The position numbers and the translations under genes are program-made. Shown in pieces: positions 9,581 to 19,468 of a stretch of DNA of 48,946 nucleotides. The DNA is from an uncultured beta proteobacterium. Lineage in GTDB: Bacteria; Pseudomonadota; Gammaproteobacteria; Burkholderiales; Burkholderiaceae_C. The notes beneath the pieces were generated by a model that was not told where the DNA came from, searched no databases, and worked only from the letters and a program-made list of their open reading frames with translations. Numbering within the stretch: position 1 is the stretch's first letter; each line of letters begins with the position of its first letter. The DNA lies in assembly GCA_903823025.1 (NCBI GenBank), contig CAIJRK010000033.1:1-48946 (forward strand), read 5' to 3'.

Positions 9581-10249
9581 TTGGAATCAATGCAATCTTT
9601 CTTACCCGTGGGGGCTGTTCTTTTGGGCTACCTCATCGGTTCCTTGTCTTTTGCGGTGATCATCAGCCGTGTGATGGGGTTGAAAGACCCGCGCACTTTT
9701 GGCAGCAAAAACCCCGGTGCGACCAATGTGCTGCGTTCCGGTAAAAAAGGCGCGGCCATTGCCACGCTGCTGCTTGACGCGGGCAAAGGCTGGTTGGCTG
9801 TGATGCTGGTCAAGTGGTATGGCCAGCCGTATGGTCTGCAAGAAAGCACCATGGCGTTTGTCGGGCTGGCCGCTTTTGTGGGCCATCTTTATCCGGTGTT
9901 TTTCAAGTTTGTGGGCGGCAAAGGCGTGGCGACGGCTTTAGGGGTGTTGATCGGTATCAACCCGTTGCTGGGTTTGGCGACGGCGCTCACCTGGGTCGTC
10001 ATGGCCTTCTTTTTTCGGTACTCCTCACTGGCCTCGCTGGCGTCTGCGGTGTTTGCGCCGGTTTATTACATCTTTGGCGATGGTCTGGCCTGGTACATGA
10101 ACAACGGCGTTTTGTTGTCGGTGTCGGTGATGTCTTTGCTGCTGCTCTACCGCCATGCCGACAACATCAGTCGTCTGGTCAGCGGCACCGAGTCAAAATT
10201 GGGTAAAAAAAGCACACCCCACCACGGCCTTAAGGACGGAAAAGCATGA
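9581..10249 (+). CDS. plsY: Glycerol-3-phosphate acyltransferase PlsY
   Basis: This inner-membrane enzyme transfers an acyl group from acyl-phosphate to glycerol 3-phosphate in the first step of phospholipid synthesis. It shows the PlsY signatures GSKNPGATNVLR and GGKGVATALG among about five membrane helices. The 222-residue length is normal. A TTG start is preferred: CAGGAG ends seven bases before it, whereas the nearby ATG at 9590 is 16 bases away. Its TGA overlaps the next ATG by four bases. Confidence 0.95.
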   Translation: MESMQSFLPVGAVLLGYLIGSLSFAVIISRVMGLKDPRTFGSKNPGATNVLRSGKKGAAIATLLLDAGKGWLAVMLVKWYGQPYGLQESTMAFVGLAAFVGHLYPVFFKFVGGKGVATALGVLIGINPLLGLATALTWVVMAFFFRYSSLASLASAVFAPVYYIFGDGLAWYMNNGVLLSVSVMSLLLLYRHADNISRLVSGTESKLGKKSTPHHGLKDGKA

Positions 10250-10950
10250 AATTTTGCGTGCTGGATAACGATGTGCTCGACCCCGCCATGGTCCCGATTT
10301 ACACCAGTTACGGCGCCATGTTTGTGCGTCTGCTAACCGACGCGGGCGCCAAGGGGACGTTTGATATTTTCAACACCCTGCAAGGGCACTACCCCGCCTC
10401 TTTTGATGCTTACGATGCCGTGCTGCTCACCGGCAGCCGGGCCGACTCGTTCTCGCAAGACGCGTGGGTGGTTGAACTACGCCAGCGCGTGACGCAACTG
10501 CTTGAAGCCAAGAAAAAACTCGTGGGCGTGTGTTTTGGTCATCAACTCATCGCCCTGTGTCTGGGTGCCAAAGTAGGACGCGCGCCGCAAGGCTTTGGCG
10601 CGGGGCGCATGAGTTACCAATGGCACGCGCCCGAGATGGCGCAAGCGTTGGGCCGCACTGAAATTTCGTTGTTGGCCAGCCATCAGGATCAGGTGTTTGA
10701 ACTCCCCAAAGGCGCGACCTTGTTGGCCAGCAGCGCGTTTTGCCCGGTGGCCGCGTTTGCCGTGGGCAAAGACGTTTTTTGCGTACAAGCGCACCCTGAA
10801 TTTGTGGAAGATTACAGCGCTTACTTGTTGAATGCGGAGCGTGAGCAATTGGGAGAAATGCTCTACACCGCCAGTTGCAACAGTTTGGCGCTGGGCCATG
10901 ACGGCCTGCAAGTGGCCCGCATGATGGTGGCGTTTGTAGAAGCACCCTGA
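10246..10950 (+). CDS. Class I glutamine amidotransferase (GMP synthase-like)
   Basis: The 234-residue protein is a stand-alone GATase1 domain. It has the nucleophile Cys in GVCFGHQ, the catalytic His and Glu in QAHPEF, and an oxyanion region in LLTGSRAD. Such proteins split glutamine, or act as gamma-glutamyl peptidases on other substrates; no synthetase domain is attached. It overlaps plsY by four bases (ATGA) and is probably co-translated. What it aminates or hydrolyses cannot be told from sequence. Confidence 0.85.
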   Translation: MKFCVLDNDVLDPAMVPIYTSYGAMFVRLLTDAGAKGTFDIFNTLQGHYPASFDAYDAVLLTGSRADSFSQDAWVVELRQRVTQLLEAKKKLVGVCFGHQLIALCLGAKVGRAPQGFGAGRMSYQWHAPEMAQALGRTEISLLASHQDQVFELPKGATLLASSAFCPVAAFAVGKDVFCVQAHPEFVEDYSAYLLNAEREQLGEMLYTASCNSLALGHDGLQVARMMVAFVEAP

Positions 10951-10976
10951 ACACGCGCTAATAAGAAAGAAGAAAG

Positions 10977-11095
10977 CGACAGAAAAAAAGCCAGCAACCC
11001 CGAGCGATGATGTCGCTGAAACGCTGGCTTTCTGTCGGCAACCCTTGTGAGGCTTGGCCTGCGCAACGTGGGAGGGTCACCCATTTGTTGCATTT
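10977..11095 (+). ncRNA. Structured intergenic RNA or terminator candidate
   Basis: CGACAGAAA and GCCAGC (with an AAAA bulge between them) pair with GCTGGCTTTCTGTCG, giving a 15-bp stem. It encloses a second perfect hairpin, AGCGA-TGATG-TCGCT. A further stem (CAAC.TGGG with CCCA...GTTG) follows. There is no T-run, so this is not a standard intrinsic terminator. It could be the 3' end of the plsY-GATase transcript, a leader of the AsnC-type gene, or a small RNA. I recognise no known riboswitch family. Confidence 0.4.
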
Positions 11096-11248
11096 GCCCG
11101 TCGGTAACAGGTGAAACAAGTGTAGAACGGGAGGCGGGGCAATGGATTGCGTAGTTGGCCTAAAAATTAAGATTTTTAAGCAGTTTCTGCTTCAAATTAA
11201 CCTGGTTTTGAATTACTCTGCCTTCATCATTTAAAACAGAGGCTAATC

Positions 11249-11713
11249 ATGAAACTTGATCGCTACGATCAGCACATTCTTGACGTGCTACAGCTTGATG
11301 GCCGCATCAACAACCAGGATTTGGCTGATCGCATTGGCCTGTCGCCTTCGCCTTGTCTGCGCCGGGTGCGTGCGTTGGAAGAGTCGGGCCTGATCGTGGG
11401 TTACCGGGCGCTGCTGGATGCCAAAAAATTGGGTTTGACGCTGATGGCGTTGATCCACATTTCCATGGATTTACACACGCCTGAGCGCTTTGCCAATTTT
11501 GAGGCCATCGTGAGCGTCTTGCCCGAGGTGCTGGAATGCCTGCTGATTACGGGGCAGGACGCCGACTATCAACTCAAAGTGATCGTGCGCGATATGGATC
11601 ATTACCAGTCTTTGCTGCTTGACCAACTCACCCGCATTGAAGGCGTGACGGGCGTGCATTCCAGTTTTGTGCTGCGCCGGGTGGTGAGTAAAACGGCGCT
11701 GGCGGTGCGGTAA
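11249..11713 (+). CDS. Lrp/AsnC-family transcriptional regulator
   Basis: The 154-residue protein has an N-terminal winged helix-turn-helix (LDRYDQHILDVLQLDGRI, then NQDLADRIGLSPSPCLRRV) and a C-terminal RAM effector domain (about residues 65-145). These normally bind an amino acid and assemble octamers that bend DNA. The start has an AGAGGC site upstream. A perfect AAGCAG-TTT-CTGCTT inverted repeat about 60 bases before the start may be an operator or a hairpin. The effector is unknown. Confidence 0.93.
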   Translation: MKLDRYDQHILDVLQLDGRINNQDLADRIGLSPSPCLRRVRALEESGLIVGYRALLDAKKLGLTLMALIHISMDLHTPERFANFEAIVSVLPEVLECLLITGQDADYQLKVIVRDMDHYQSLLLDQLTRIEGVTGVHSSFVLRRVVSKTALAVR

Positions 11714-11750
11714 TGTCGTCCAGAAAATCTCCCGGAAAGGAATAGAGGCC

Positions 11751-12563
11751 ATGCGGATTGAACATATTGACCTGAAAAACTACCGCTGTTTTGACTCACT
11801 ATCGGTAGATATCCATCCACAAATGACAGTTTTGGTAGCGCCTAATGGTCAGGGAAAAACCAGCGTGCTGGATGCCATTAAAGTGGCTTTGTGGCCCTAC
11901 GTGGCAGGATTTGATTTGGGCAGCACGACCAACGACGTGACAAGCATCCAGATTGATGACGTGCGGCGAGAGCAAGTGCAATCGCATGAGATGGACTGGC
12001 GGTTGCCTGCCGAGATAAAGGCCATGGGGCAACTGCACGTCCGCCCACTCATTCTTGACGGCACACTGAAAAATCCACAGCCCGTGCTTGAAGGCGCGCC
12101 ACTTGATGTTGCCGTTACTTTTCATGAAGACGTTCCCTGGCAGGGCGCACGCTATCGGGAAAGCATCAAGAAAGGCACTCAGACCAAAGAGCGGGTGATT
12201 GCGGGGGCGTTGAACCTTGGCGAGACTGCCCGTGCGCTTGAGAAACGCATTTTTTCTGATGAGCAAAAAATGCCTGATGATCTGCCCATGCTGGGCTATT
12301 ACGGCACGGGTCGCCTCTGGAATCAAAAAAAGCTTACGGCAATCAGTGCAGTGTCTGATAGCGAGGCGCAGTCCAGAACCTTTGCTTATAGAGATTGCCT
12401 GGACCCATCTTCCAGTTACAAGCACTTTTCCCAGTGGTTTAGTCGCATTCACCAGTCTTACTTGCAGGCTCAGATTCGGAATTTTGAAAAACGATTGCCG
12501 TTTGATGCGGATGTGCCTTATCAAAATCGCCGTAAAACCCCGGCGTTCAGGCCGGGGATATAA
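11751..12563 (+). pseudogene. AAA-family ATPase, truncated by IS605 insertion
   Basis: The frame begins as an SMC/RecF-like ATPase: MRIEHIDLKNYRCFDSLSV, then a Walker A APNGQGKTS near residues 30-38, and later a YYGTGRLW segment typical of long AAA ATPases often found beside nuclease or retron-type defence partners. It ends 42 bases into the insertion sequence, before any ABC signature or Walker B motif, so the product cannot be a working ATPase. Rejoining the flanks keeps the frame open for 34 further codons to a TGA at 14349-14351, which antisense-overlaps the HD-domain gene. That tail is too short to prove it is the true 3' end. An AAAGGAA site precedes the start. Confidence 0.8.
12538..12557 (+). 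other. Left-end hairpin of the IS605 element
   Basis: CCCCGGC and GCCGGGG form a perfect 7-bp stem around a six-base loop, 16 bases inside the left edge. Subterminal hairpins of this kind are recognised by Y1 transposases on single-stranded DNA. Confidence 0.75.
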
Positions 12564-12580
12564 GGCTGGGCTGTTGGAAG

Positions 12581-12994
12581 TTAAAGGGGCCGGTTTTGTT
12601 GTTCGACATAGTGCTTGATCACCGACAACGGTGCGCCGCCACAAGACGCGGCAAAGTAACTCGGACTCCAAAGCACGTCTTTGTAGTACCGATTCGCCAT
12701 GGACGGCATTTGTTTTCTCAGCATTCGGGATGAAACCCCTTTCAGGCTATTGACCAGTTTGGAGAGTTGAACTTGCGGCGGGTAATTGACCAACAAGTGA
12801 ACGTGATTGTCTTCTCCCTCAAACGCGGCGAGTTCAACATCGAAGTCATCACAGACTTTTTGCATCACTTCTTTGAGAATATCCAGCGATTCACTGGTAA
12901 AGACCCGCTTACGGTATTTGGTCACAAAGACCAAATGTGCGTGAAGTGCAAAAACGCAATGCCTGCCTGTTCTAATTTCATTTTCTGTCGTCAT
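12581..12994 (-). CDS. tnpA: IS200/IS605 transposase TnpA (Y1 HUH)
   Basis: This is a Y1 single-strand transposase of 137 residues. It has the HUH metal motif HVH at residues 64-66 (EDNHVHLLVNYPP) and a C-terminal catalytic tyrosine at about 129 (IKHYVEQ). It cuts and rejoins the element ends as single-stranded DNA. The start at MTTENEIRTGRH is preferred. The longer frame beginning MMQSS at 13027 would overlap the divergent tnpB start and leave no room for its leader. Length and motifs look intact, so the element could be mobile. Confidence 0.93.
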   Translation of the reverse strand: MTTENEIRTGRHCVFALHAHLVFVTKYRKRVFTSESLDILKEVMQKVCDDFDVELAAFEGEDNHVHLLVNYPPQVQLSKLVNSLKGVSSRMLRKQMPSMANRYYKDVLWSPSYFAASCGGAPLSVIKHYVEQQNRPL

Positions 12995-13025
12995 AGACCA
13001 AATTGTATTGTAAGATGATTGCATC

Positions 13026-14237
13026 ATGAAAAAAGCGAGTCACTCCCAGTCAACCAAGCGTCAAGCCGCTTTGGGCGTGGTGACTCGTGTGCTGCGGTTG
13101 CGCCTCAAAGACAAGCACGCCAAACACTTGCTGGAGCAATCCCGCGAGGTCAATCAGGTGTGGAATTTTTCGCAGGATTTAGCGCTTAAAGTGTTTGAGC
13201 GTGAACACCGTTTCATGTCGGCCTACGATATGGCCGCTTACACCAAAGGGGCGGCCAAAGAAGGGCTATCGCTTCATTCCCAGACCGTGCAGGCGGTGTC
13301 TGAGGAATATGTCACCCGGCGTAAACAATTCAAAAAAGTCAAACTGCGTTGGCGCGTGTCGCACGGAACCCGCCGTTCGTTGGGCTGGATTCCAGTGAAG
13401 GCCAGTGCGTTGAGCTATCGCGCCGGTCAGGTTCATTACCAAGGCAAAGCGTTGTCGCTTTGGGATAGTTACGGGCTGGCCGACTATCAGTTGCGTTCTG
13501 GCAGTTTCAGCGAAGACAGTCGCGGTCGCTGGTATCTCAATGTGAGCGTGGATGTGAAGCAACCTGCCAAAACGGTAGGCGCTTCGGCTATTGGTATTGA
13601 TCTGGGCTTGAAAGACTTTGCAGCCTTGTCCAATGGACAAACGGTTGAGGCCCAACAGTTCTACCGTGATCTGGAACCGGCGCTGGCCGTGGCCCAACGG
13701 GCCGGAAAGAAAGACCGCACCAAGGCGATTCATGCCAAGATTTCAAATCGCAGAAAAGACTTTCTGCACAAGTTGAGCACCGAAATTGTCAAAGAGCACG
13801 GGGCCATTTTTGTGGGCAACGTGAATGCGGCTGGCCTTGCAAAAACCAACATGGCGAAGTCGGTGTTGGATGCAGGCTGGTCAACGTTTCGATCTATGTT
13901 GCAGTACAAGGGCGATAGCGCCGGTAGCTGGGTCAGGGAAGTTAACGAAGCTTGGTCAACGCAGGAGTGTTCTTGCTGCCACGCGCGCACTGGCCCGAAA
14001 GGGTTGGCGGGTTTGGGCGTGCGTCGTTGGACGTGCAGCGAGTGCAAGGCTGAACATGACCGCGATACCAACGCTGCCAGGAATATCCTGGCGCGTGGGT
14101 TGCGTGAGTTGGCTAAGGAATTTTCCATGGCGGGGGAGGCGAAAGCCTGTGAAGCCGCCATGAATAAGGACGGGCAACTGTCCCAGGTCGGGTACGACCT
14201 GCCGGTAGCGGGAATTATCGCGCCTTCAGGCCGGTGA
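13026..14237 (+). CDS. tnpB: TnpB RNA-guided nuclease-family protein with atypical RuvC-II motif
   Basis: The 403-residue protein is the OrfB/TnpB ancestor of Cas12. RuvC-I is IGIDLGLKDF (Asp192). The zinc ribbon is CSCC (315-318) paired with CSEC (337-340). RuvC-III is HDRDTNAARN (Asp347). The RuvC-II position, normally a Glu-Asp pair in a V-E-D-L-N-like motif, reads FVGNVNAAG (264-265 Gly-Asn), so the usual catalytic Glu is absent. An acidic residue in the preceding helix (KLSTEIV) might substitute, or the nuclease may be dead. In this family the guide RNA is made from the 3' end of the gene and the right end. Confidence 0.93.
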   Translation: MKKASHSQSTKRQAALGVVTRVLRLRLKDKHAKHLLEQSREVNQVWNFSQDLALKVFEREHRFMSAYDMAAYTKGAAKEGLSLHSQTVQAVSEEYVTRRKQFKKVKLRWRVSHGTRRSLGWIPVKASALSYRAGQVHYQGKALSLWDSYGLADYQLRSGSFSEDSRGRWYLNVSVDVKQPAKTVGASAIGIDLGLKDFAALSNGQTVEAQQFYRDLEPALAVAQRAGKKDRTKAIHAKISNRRKDFLHKLSTEIVKEHGAIFVGNVNAAGLAKTNMAKSVLDAGWSTFRSMLQYKGDSAGSWVREVNEAWSTQECSCCHARTGPKGLAGLGVRRWTCSECKAEHDRDTNAARNILARGLRELAKEFSMAGEAKACEAAMNKDGQLSQVGYDLPVAGIIAPSGR

Positions 14238-14315
14238 GGGTATCAACGCCTGTTTGATTTTAGACAAGCCCCACGACTCTTTGATCTTGTGGGCGCGCTT
14301 GATCAGCACTGCCTT

Positions 14316-15326
14316 TTAGACCCTGTGACTTATCGCGCCAGCTTTAGCTGACTCTGGTAATTGGCCCTCAATCTGCCGCGCCGCATTCACCCCCAGCTGC
14401 AAAATCAAGTGATGGTTGAGCCGTTCGTGAATGGCTGAGGCGGCCAGCGAGTTTTCAATAGCTGGCTGGCCTTGGGTAGTCGGGTGCAGGCGCGGCGGGT
14501 TGAGGAGTGCGCCCGCTTCGTTGATAACGATGACAACAAACGGTTGATTCAGGGTCTGACTGCGGCGTGTCACGACGGCTATCTCGTGGTTATCGAGCGC
14601 CACATAAGTGCCGGGCGGACACAGACCGACGGTGCGAATCAGCGCTTGGCCGACTTCGTCCGATTGCGCGATGGCGTTGCTCAGGAGCGCACGGGCCGAG
14701 TCGGTGGCGGTGCGGCCTTCGCGGTTTTTTCGCGGACTAATCATGGCGGCATAACGGTCGATGACCCGCAAAATGCGAACCAGTCGGTTCACGGGTGACA
14801 GGTCTTGCAGCGCACCCAGATCAATGCTGTCGTCGTGATGCCGGATGACGATGTGACGCCATAACGCATCGACGACACCCCTAGCGCCCAGCATCAGGTC
14901 GGCGCTGGCGGCGTGCGTGCCAATGACGTTTCTTTGCGCGGGGGAGGGTTTGTCCACTTGCGAGGCCAGTTCATCTTGCAGCGCCGTCATGGCCATGTTC
15001 ATGGTGAGGGCGGCATGGACAAGGCTGTCGCGCTCGGTTTGGGGAAGTTTCAAGTCCACCGCGATCAGGTGGCACAACACGGCACAGACCAGCGCGTGCG
15101 AGGCGCTGTAGCCCACCGGCGAATTGGTGGCTAACTGAAAAAGCAGGTACAGGCCGACATCGGTGTCGCGCTTGAGCAGCGCTTGCATCCAGCGGTCGTA
15201 TTGCCATACACGCGGCTCAAACTCCTGGATGCTGTCGGGGTTGCCCAAAACAATGCCCAGACCCGACTCCAGGTCAGACCAAAGACCGAGCAAGTCTTCA
15301 TAGTCGTCTTCGGTCTGAACCGTCAC
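14316..15326 (-). CDS. HD-GYP/HDOD-like protein with degenerate motifs
   Basis: The 336-residue protein resembles the all-helical HD-GYP type seen in Burkholderiales: YSASHALVCAVLCHLIA (residues about 74-90), then SLVHAALTMNMAM, HIVIRHHDD and VRILRVIDRYAAMISPR. The HD dyad is replaced by His-Ala and no GYP triplet is visible, so phosphodiesterase activity is doubtful; a signalling or scaffold role is possible. A C-terminal beta-rich part (PPGTYVALDNHEIAVV) is typical of these proteins. It lies 12 bases after yajQ on the same strand, likely one operon. Its 3' end abuts the IS605-disrupted locus. Confidence 0.7.
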   Translation of the reverse strand: MTVQTEDDYEDLLGLWSDLESGLGIVLGNPDSIQEFEPRVWQYDRWMQALLKRDTDVGLYLLFQLATNSPVGYSASHALVCAVLCHLIAVDLKLPQTERDSLVHAALTMNMAMTALQDELASQVDKPSPAQRNVIGTHAASADLMLGARGVVDALWRHIVIRHHDDSIDLGALQDLSPVNRLVRILRVIDRYAAMISPRKNREGRTATDSARALLSNAIAQSDEVGQALIRTVGLCPPGTYVALDNHEIAVVTRRSQTLNQPFVVIVINEAGALLNPPRLHPTTQGQPAIENSLAASAIHERLNHHLILQLGVNAARQIEGQLPESAKAGAISHRV

Positions 15327-15338
15327 ACAAGGGCTGGC

Positions 15339-15824
15339 TTAGTCGCGGAAGTTGTCAAACGTCAGCGGCACATCGGTGATGTCTTTTTTGATCAGGGCCA
15401 TGGCCGCCTGCAAGTCATCTCGTTTGGCGCCAGTAACGCGCACTTTTTCTTCTTGAATAGAGGCTTGCACTTTCAGTTTGCTGTCTTTGAGCAGACGCTG
15501 AATTTTTTTGGACATTTCAGTCTCAATGCCGCTGCGCACCTTGATGATTTGCTTGACCTTGTCGCCGCCCATTTTTTGCACGTCGCCTATGTCCAGAAAA
15601 CGCACATCCACGCCGCGCTTGGTGAGTTTGTTGCGCAAAATTTCAAGCACTTGGGTGAGCTGGAATTCGGCATCGCCAATCATCGTGATTTCTTTGTCCT
15701 TGAGTTCAATGGCTGCGGGCGTGCCCTTGAAGTCAAAGCGGGTGGTGATTTCTTTGGTAGTGTTTTCTACGGCGTGTTTGACGTCCACCATGCTGGCGTC
15801 GCAAACGGTATCAAAAGAGGGCAT
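15339..15824 (-). CDS. yajQ: YajQ-family nucleotide-binding protein
   Basis: The 161-residue protein has the YajQ (DUF520) N-terminus [20 protein letters not shown] and the conserved [11 protein letters not shown] and [11 protein letters not shown] blocks. Family members bind nucleotides, and some bind cyclic di-GMP to control transcription. The length is standard. The gene diverges from murB across about 120 bases and precedes the HD-GYP-like gene, which gives a possible signalling pair. That link is inference. Confidence 0.95.
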   Translation of the reverse strand: MPSFDTVCDASMVDVKHAVENTTKEITTRFDFKGTPAAIELKDKEITMIGDAEFQLTQVLEILRNKLTKRGVDVRFLDIGDVQKMGGDKVKQIIKVRSGIETEMSKKIQRLLKDSKLKVQASIQEEKVRVTGAKRDDLQAAMALIKKDITDVPLTFDNFRD

Positions 15825-15946
15825 TTTTTAGAGTATTGAGTTTTGCGCGGCCCTTGTCGGTCACGGGCGCACGCGGGTTAAAAAAATGGGCCTTGACCGG
15901 CCCTGACCTGCGCGAAGGGGCTTGTCCCCAGTGCGACAATCTTAGG

Positions 15947-17023
15947 ATGTTAGTCGAGAAAAACGTCCCCCTTCAAGCTTTTAACACCTTCCACATTGTG
16001 GCCAAGGCGCACACGCTGGTGCGCATTGCCCATGAATCCGAGGTGCATGACCTGCTCATGCATCCCGAGTGGGGCGCTGCGCCAAAATTTGTGCTGGGTG
16101 GCGGCAGCAACATTGTGCTCACGGGCGATGTCAAGCCAGTGGTTCTCAAAGTTGAGATCAAAGGCCAGCGGCTGGTGGCCGAGACTGCCAAAGCCTTCAT
16201 CGTGGAGGCCGGTGCGGGTGAAGACTGGCATGACTTTGTGGCCTGGACGCTGGCGCAAGGCTATCCGGGTCTGGAAAATCTGGCGCTGATTCCGGGCACT
16301 GTGGGCGCCTCGCCGGTGCAAAACATAGGCGCTTATGGCGTTGAATTGCAAGACCGTTTTGAGTCGCTGGACGCGGTGGATTTGCAAACCGGCAAGGGCT
16401 TCACGCTCAACGCGGCGCAATGTGCGTTTGGCTACCGCGATTCGGTGTTCAAACATGGCGGCACAACGCCCGCGTCTGAGGCGGTGCATCAGGTGGTGGG
16501 TTTGAAAGATCGTGTGCTGATTTTGCGCGTGCGTTTTGCCTTGCCCAAGCCTTGGAAGCCGGTGCTGGGTTACGCTGATCTTGATAAAAAAATGGCAGAA
16601 CACGCTTGCACCGCGCCGACGGCACAGCAAATTTTTGACTGGGTTTGCGAGATTCGCCGTGCCAAGTTGCCAGACCCGCAGGTCATCGGCAATGCGGGCA
16701 GTTTTTTCAAAAACCCGACGGTGACGCCTGAACAGTGCGCCGACATTATTGCCCGTGATCCCAAGGTGGTTCACTACCGGCTGGCGGACGGCTCGGTCAA
16801 GCTGGCGGCGGGTTGGTTGATTGATTCGTGTGGCTGGCGCGGCAAGTCGGTCGGGCAGGCAGGCGTTTATGAAAAACAGGCGCTGGTGCTGGTCAATCGC
16901 GGTGGCGGCAGCAACGGTTTGGGGGCGACTGGTGGTGAAGTGATGACGCTGGCACGCGCCATTCAAACCAGTGTTTATGAGCGTTTTGGTATCCGGCTGG
17001 AGCCGGAGCCAGTGATTGTGTAA
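15947..17023 (+). CDS. murB: UDP-N-acetylenolpyruvoylglucosamine reductase
   Basis: MurB reduces UDP-GlcNAc-enolpyruvate to UDP-MurNAc in peptidoglycan synthesis, using FAD and NADPH in the cytosol. The FAD-binding LGGGSN motif (about residue 51), the type I Tyr region FGYRDSVFKH, the catalytic Ser in GNAGSFFKNP, and the C-terminal Glu region PEPVIV are all present. I start it at MLVEKNVPLQAFNTFH (358 residues), where family similarity begins. The 37 upstream in-frame codons look like leader sequence. Confidence 0.95.
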   Translation: MLVEKNVPLQAFNTFHIVAKAHTLVRIAHESEVHDLLMHPEWGAAPKFVLGGGSNIVLTGDVKPVVLKVEIKGQRLVAETAKAFIVEAGAGEDWHDFVAWTLAQGYPGLENLALIPGTVGASPVQNIGAYGVELQDRFESLDAVDLQTGKGFTLNAAQCAFGYRDSVFKHGGTTPASEAVHQVVGLKDRVLILRVRFALPKPWKPVLGYADLDKKMAEHACTAPTAQQIFDWVCEIRRAKLPDPQVIGNAGSFFKNPTVTPEQCADIIARDPKVVHYRLADGSVKLAAGWLIDSCGWRGKSVGQAGVYEKQALVLVNRGGGSNGLGATGGEVMTLARAIQTSVYERFGIRLEPEPVIV

Positions 17024-17052
17024 TTTGTAAACTTTACAAAAAAGAGGCGGGT

Positions 17053-18054
17053 ATGACAAAAAAAGTATTGGTTATTGGTGGTTCTGGTTTTGTGGGCACC
17101 CATGTGTGTGAAAAGTTGGTGCGTTTGGGTTGGCACGTCACGGTGCCTTCACGACGCCGCGCCAAGGTGCCGCATCTGCTGACCTTGCCCTTTATGACGG
17201 TGCTGGAACTCGATATTCATGACGAGGCCGCGCTCACGCGTGCCATGGCCGGTCATGACGCCGTGGTGAATCTGGTGGCCATTCTGCACGGCACGCCCGA
17301 ACAGTTTGAAAAAGTTCATGTGGCTTTGCCGCAAAAGTTGGCGCGGGCTTGCTTGGCCAACCATGTCAAGACGCTGGTTCACATCAGTGCTTTGGGGGCG
17401 GATGCACAACATCCTGAATCGGCGCCCTCTTTGTATTTACGCAGCAAAGGGCAGGGCGAGGCGGTGTTGATGCAGGCCGCAGGGCTAGGCGCGCAAGCCG
17501 CGTTTGACCTGACTATTTTGCGACCCAGCGTTATTTTTGGCGCCGAAGATAAGTTTTTGAACCTCTTTGCCAAGCTGCAATCGGTGTTCCCATTTATGCC
17601 GTTAGCGAGTGCTCACGCCCGCTTTCAGCCCGTGTGGGTGGAGGATGTGGCCGCCGCTGTGGTGCAACGACTGGCCCGCACCACCACGCTGACTCGTGCT
17701 GAGACGCCACAGGTGATTGAGGCCTGTGGCCCGGAGGTGTTTACTTTGCAGGAGTTGGTGAAGCTGTCGGCTCAGTTGAGCGGCATTGGCGAAGGCCGGG
17801 GTCGTCCGGTGATTCCATTGCCGCAATGGATGGGACGCTTGCAGGCCCGGGTGATGGAGCTGGCCCCCGGCGGCCCGCTGATGAGCCGCGATAACCTGGA
17901 TTCAATGCAGCGCGATAACGTCGCCAGTGGCTTGTTGCCGGGACTGCAGTCGTTGGGCATTGAACCGGCGGCATTGCGGCCCATTGCCCAGGACTATTTG
18001 ACGAAAAACCACGCAGACCGGGGTCTGCTGGGTATTCGCCGCCGCGCTCGTTAA
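17053..18054 (+). CDS. NAD(P)-binding reductase, NDUFA9-like atypical SDR
   Basis: The 333-residue protein begins with a Rossmann nucleotide-binding loop, GGSGFVGTHV (residues 9-18), followed by VVNLVAILHG and VHISALGAD. This layout matches the bacterial relatives of complex I subunit NDUFA9. Such proteins may work in quinone or isoprenoid chemistry or as chaperones; the role here is not established. It follows murB after 29 bases and is convergent with argG. Confidence 0.85.
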   Translation: MTKKVLVIGGSGFVGTHVCEKLVRLGWHVTVPSRRRAKVPHLLTLPFMTVLELDIHDEAALTRAMAGHDAVVNLVAILHGTPEQFEKVHVALPQKLARACLANHVKTLVHISALGADAQHPESAPSLYLRSKGQGEAVLMQAAGLGAQAAFDLTILRPSVIFGAEDKFLNLFAKLQSVFPFMPLASAHARFQPVWVEDVAAAVVQRLARTTTLTRAETPQVIEACGPEVFTLQELVKLSAQLSGIGEGRGRPVIPLPQWMGRLQARVMELAPGGPLMSRDNLDSMQRDNVASGLLPGLQSLGIEPAALRPIAQDYLTKNHADRGLLGIRRRAR

Positions 18055-18076
18055 GCGGCTGAGTGACTCGGCGGGA

Positions 18077-19468
<1,392 letters not shown>

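Larger units (their letters stand above)
12522..14246. mobile_element. Complete IS200/IS605-family element (IS605-type, divergent tnpA/tnpB)
   Basis: The element holds a Y1 transposase gene on the minus strand and a tnpB gene on the plus strand. The left boundary follows TTAT (12518-12521) and is succeeded by a strong hairpin. The right boundary ends in TCAA, as in IS608-like elements. TATCAA occurs at both edges, so the exact left edge could shift by three bases. No target duplication or terminal inverted repeat is seen, as expected for this family. It splits an ATPase gene. A degenerate relative sits at 936-1090. Confidence 0.85.

Noticed and set aside
11178..11192. AAGCAG-TTT-CTGCTT as a proven AsnC operator
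   Set aside because: It is a clean palindrome but no second site or consensus supports it, so it is mentioned only within the regulator entry.
14247..14330. Minus-strand short frame ending KQALIPSPA next to the IS605 right end
   Set aside because: Only about 29 codons with an in-frame stop just upstream. It looks protein-like (AHKIKESWGLSKIK) but cannot be told from chance.
15836..15946. N-terminal extension of murB
   Set aside because: The 37 extra codons lie outside the family alignment and the shorter start fits the MurB length.
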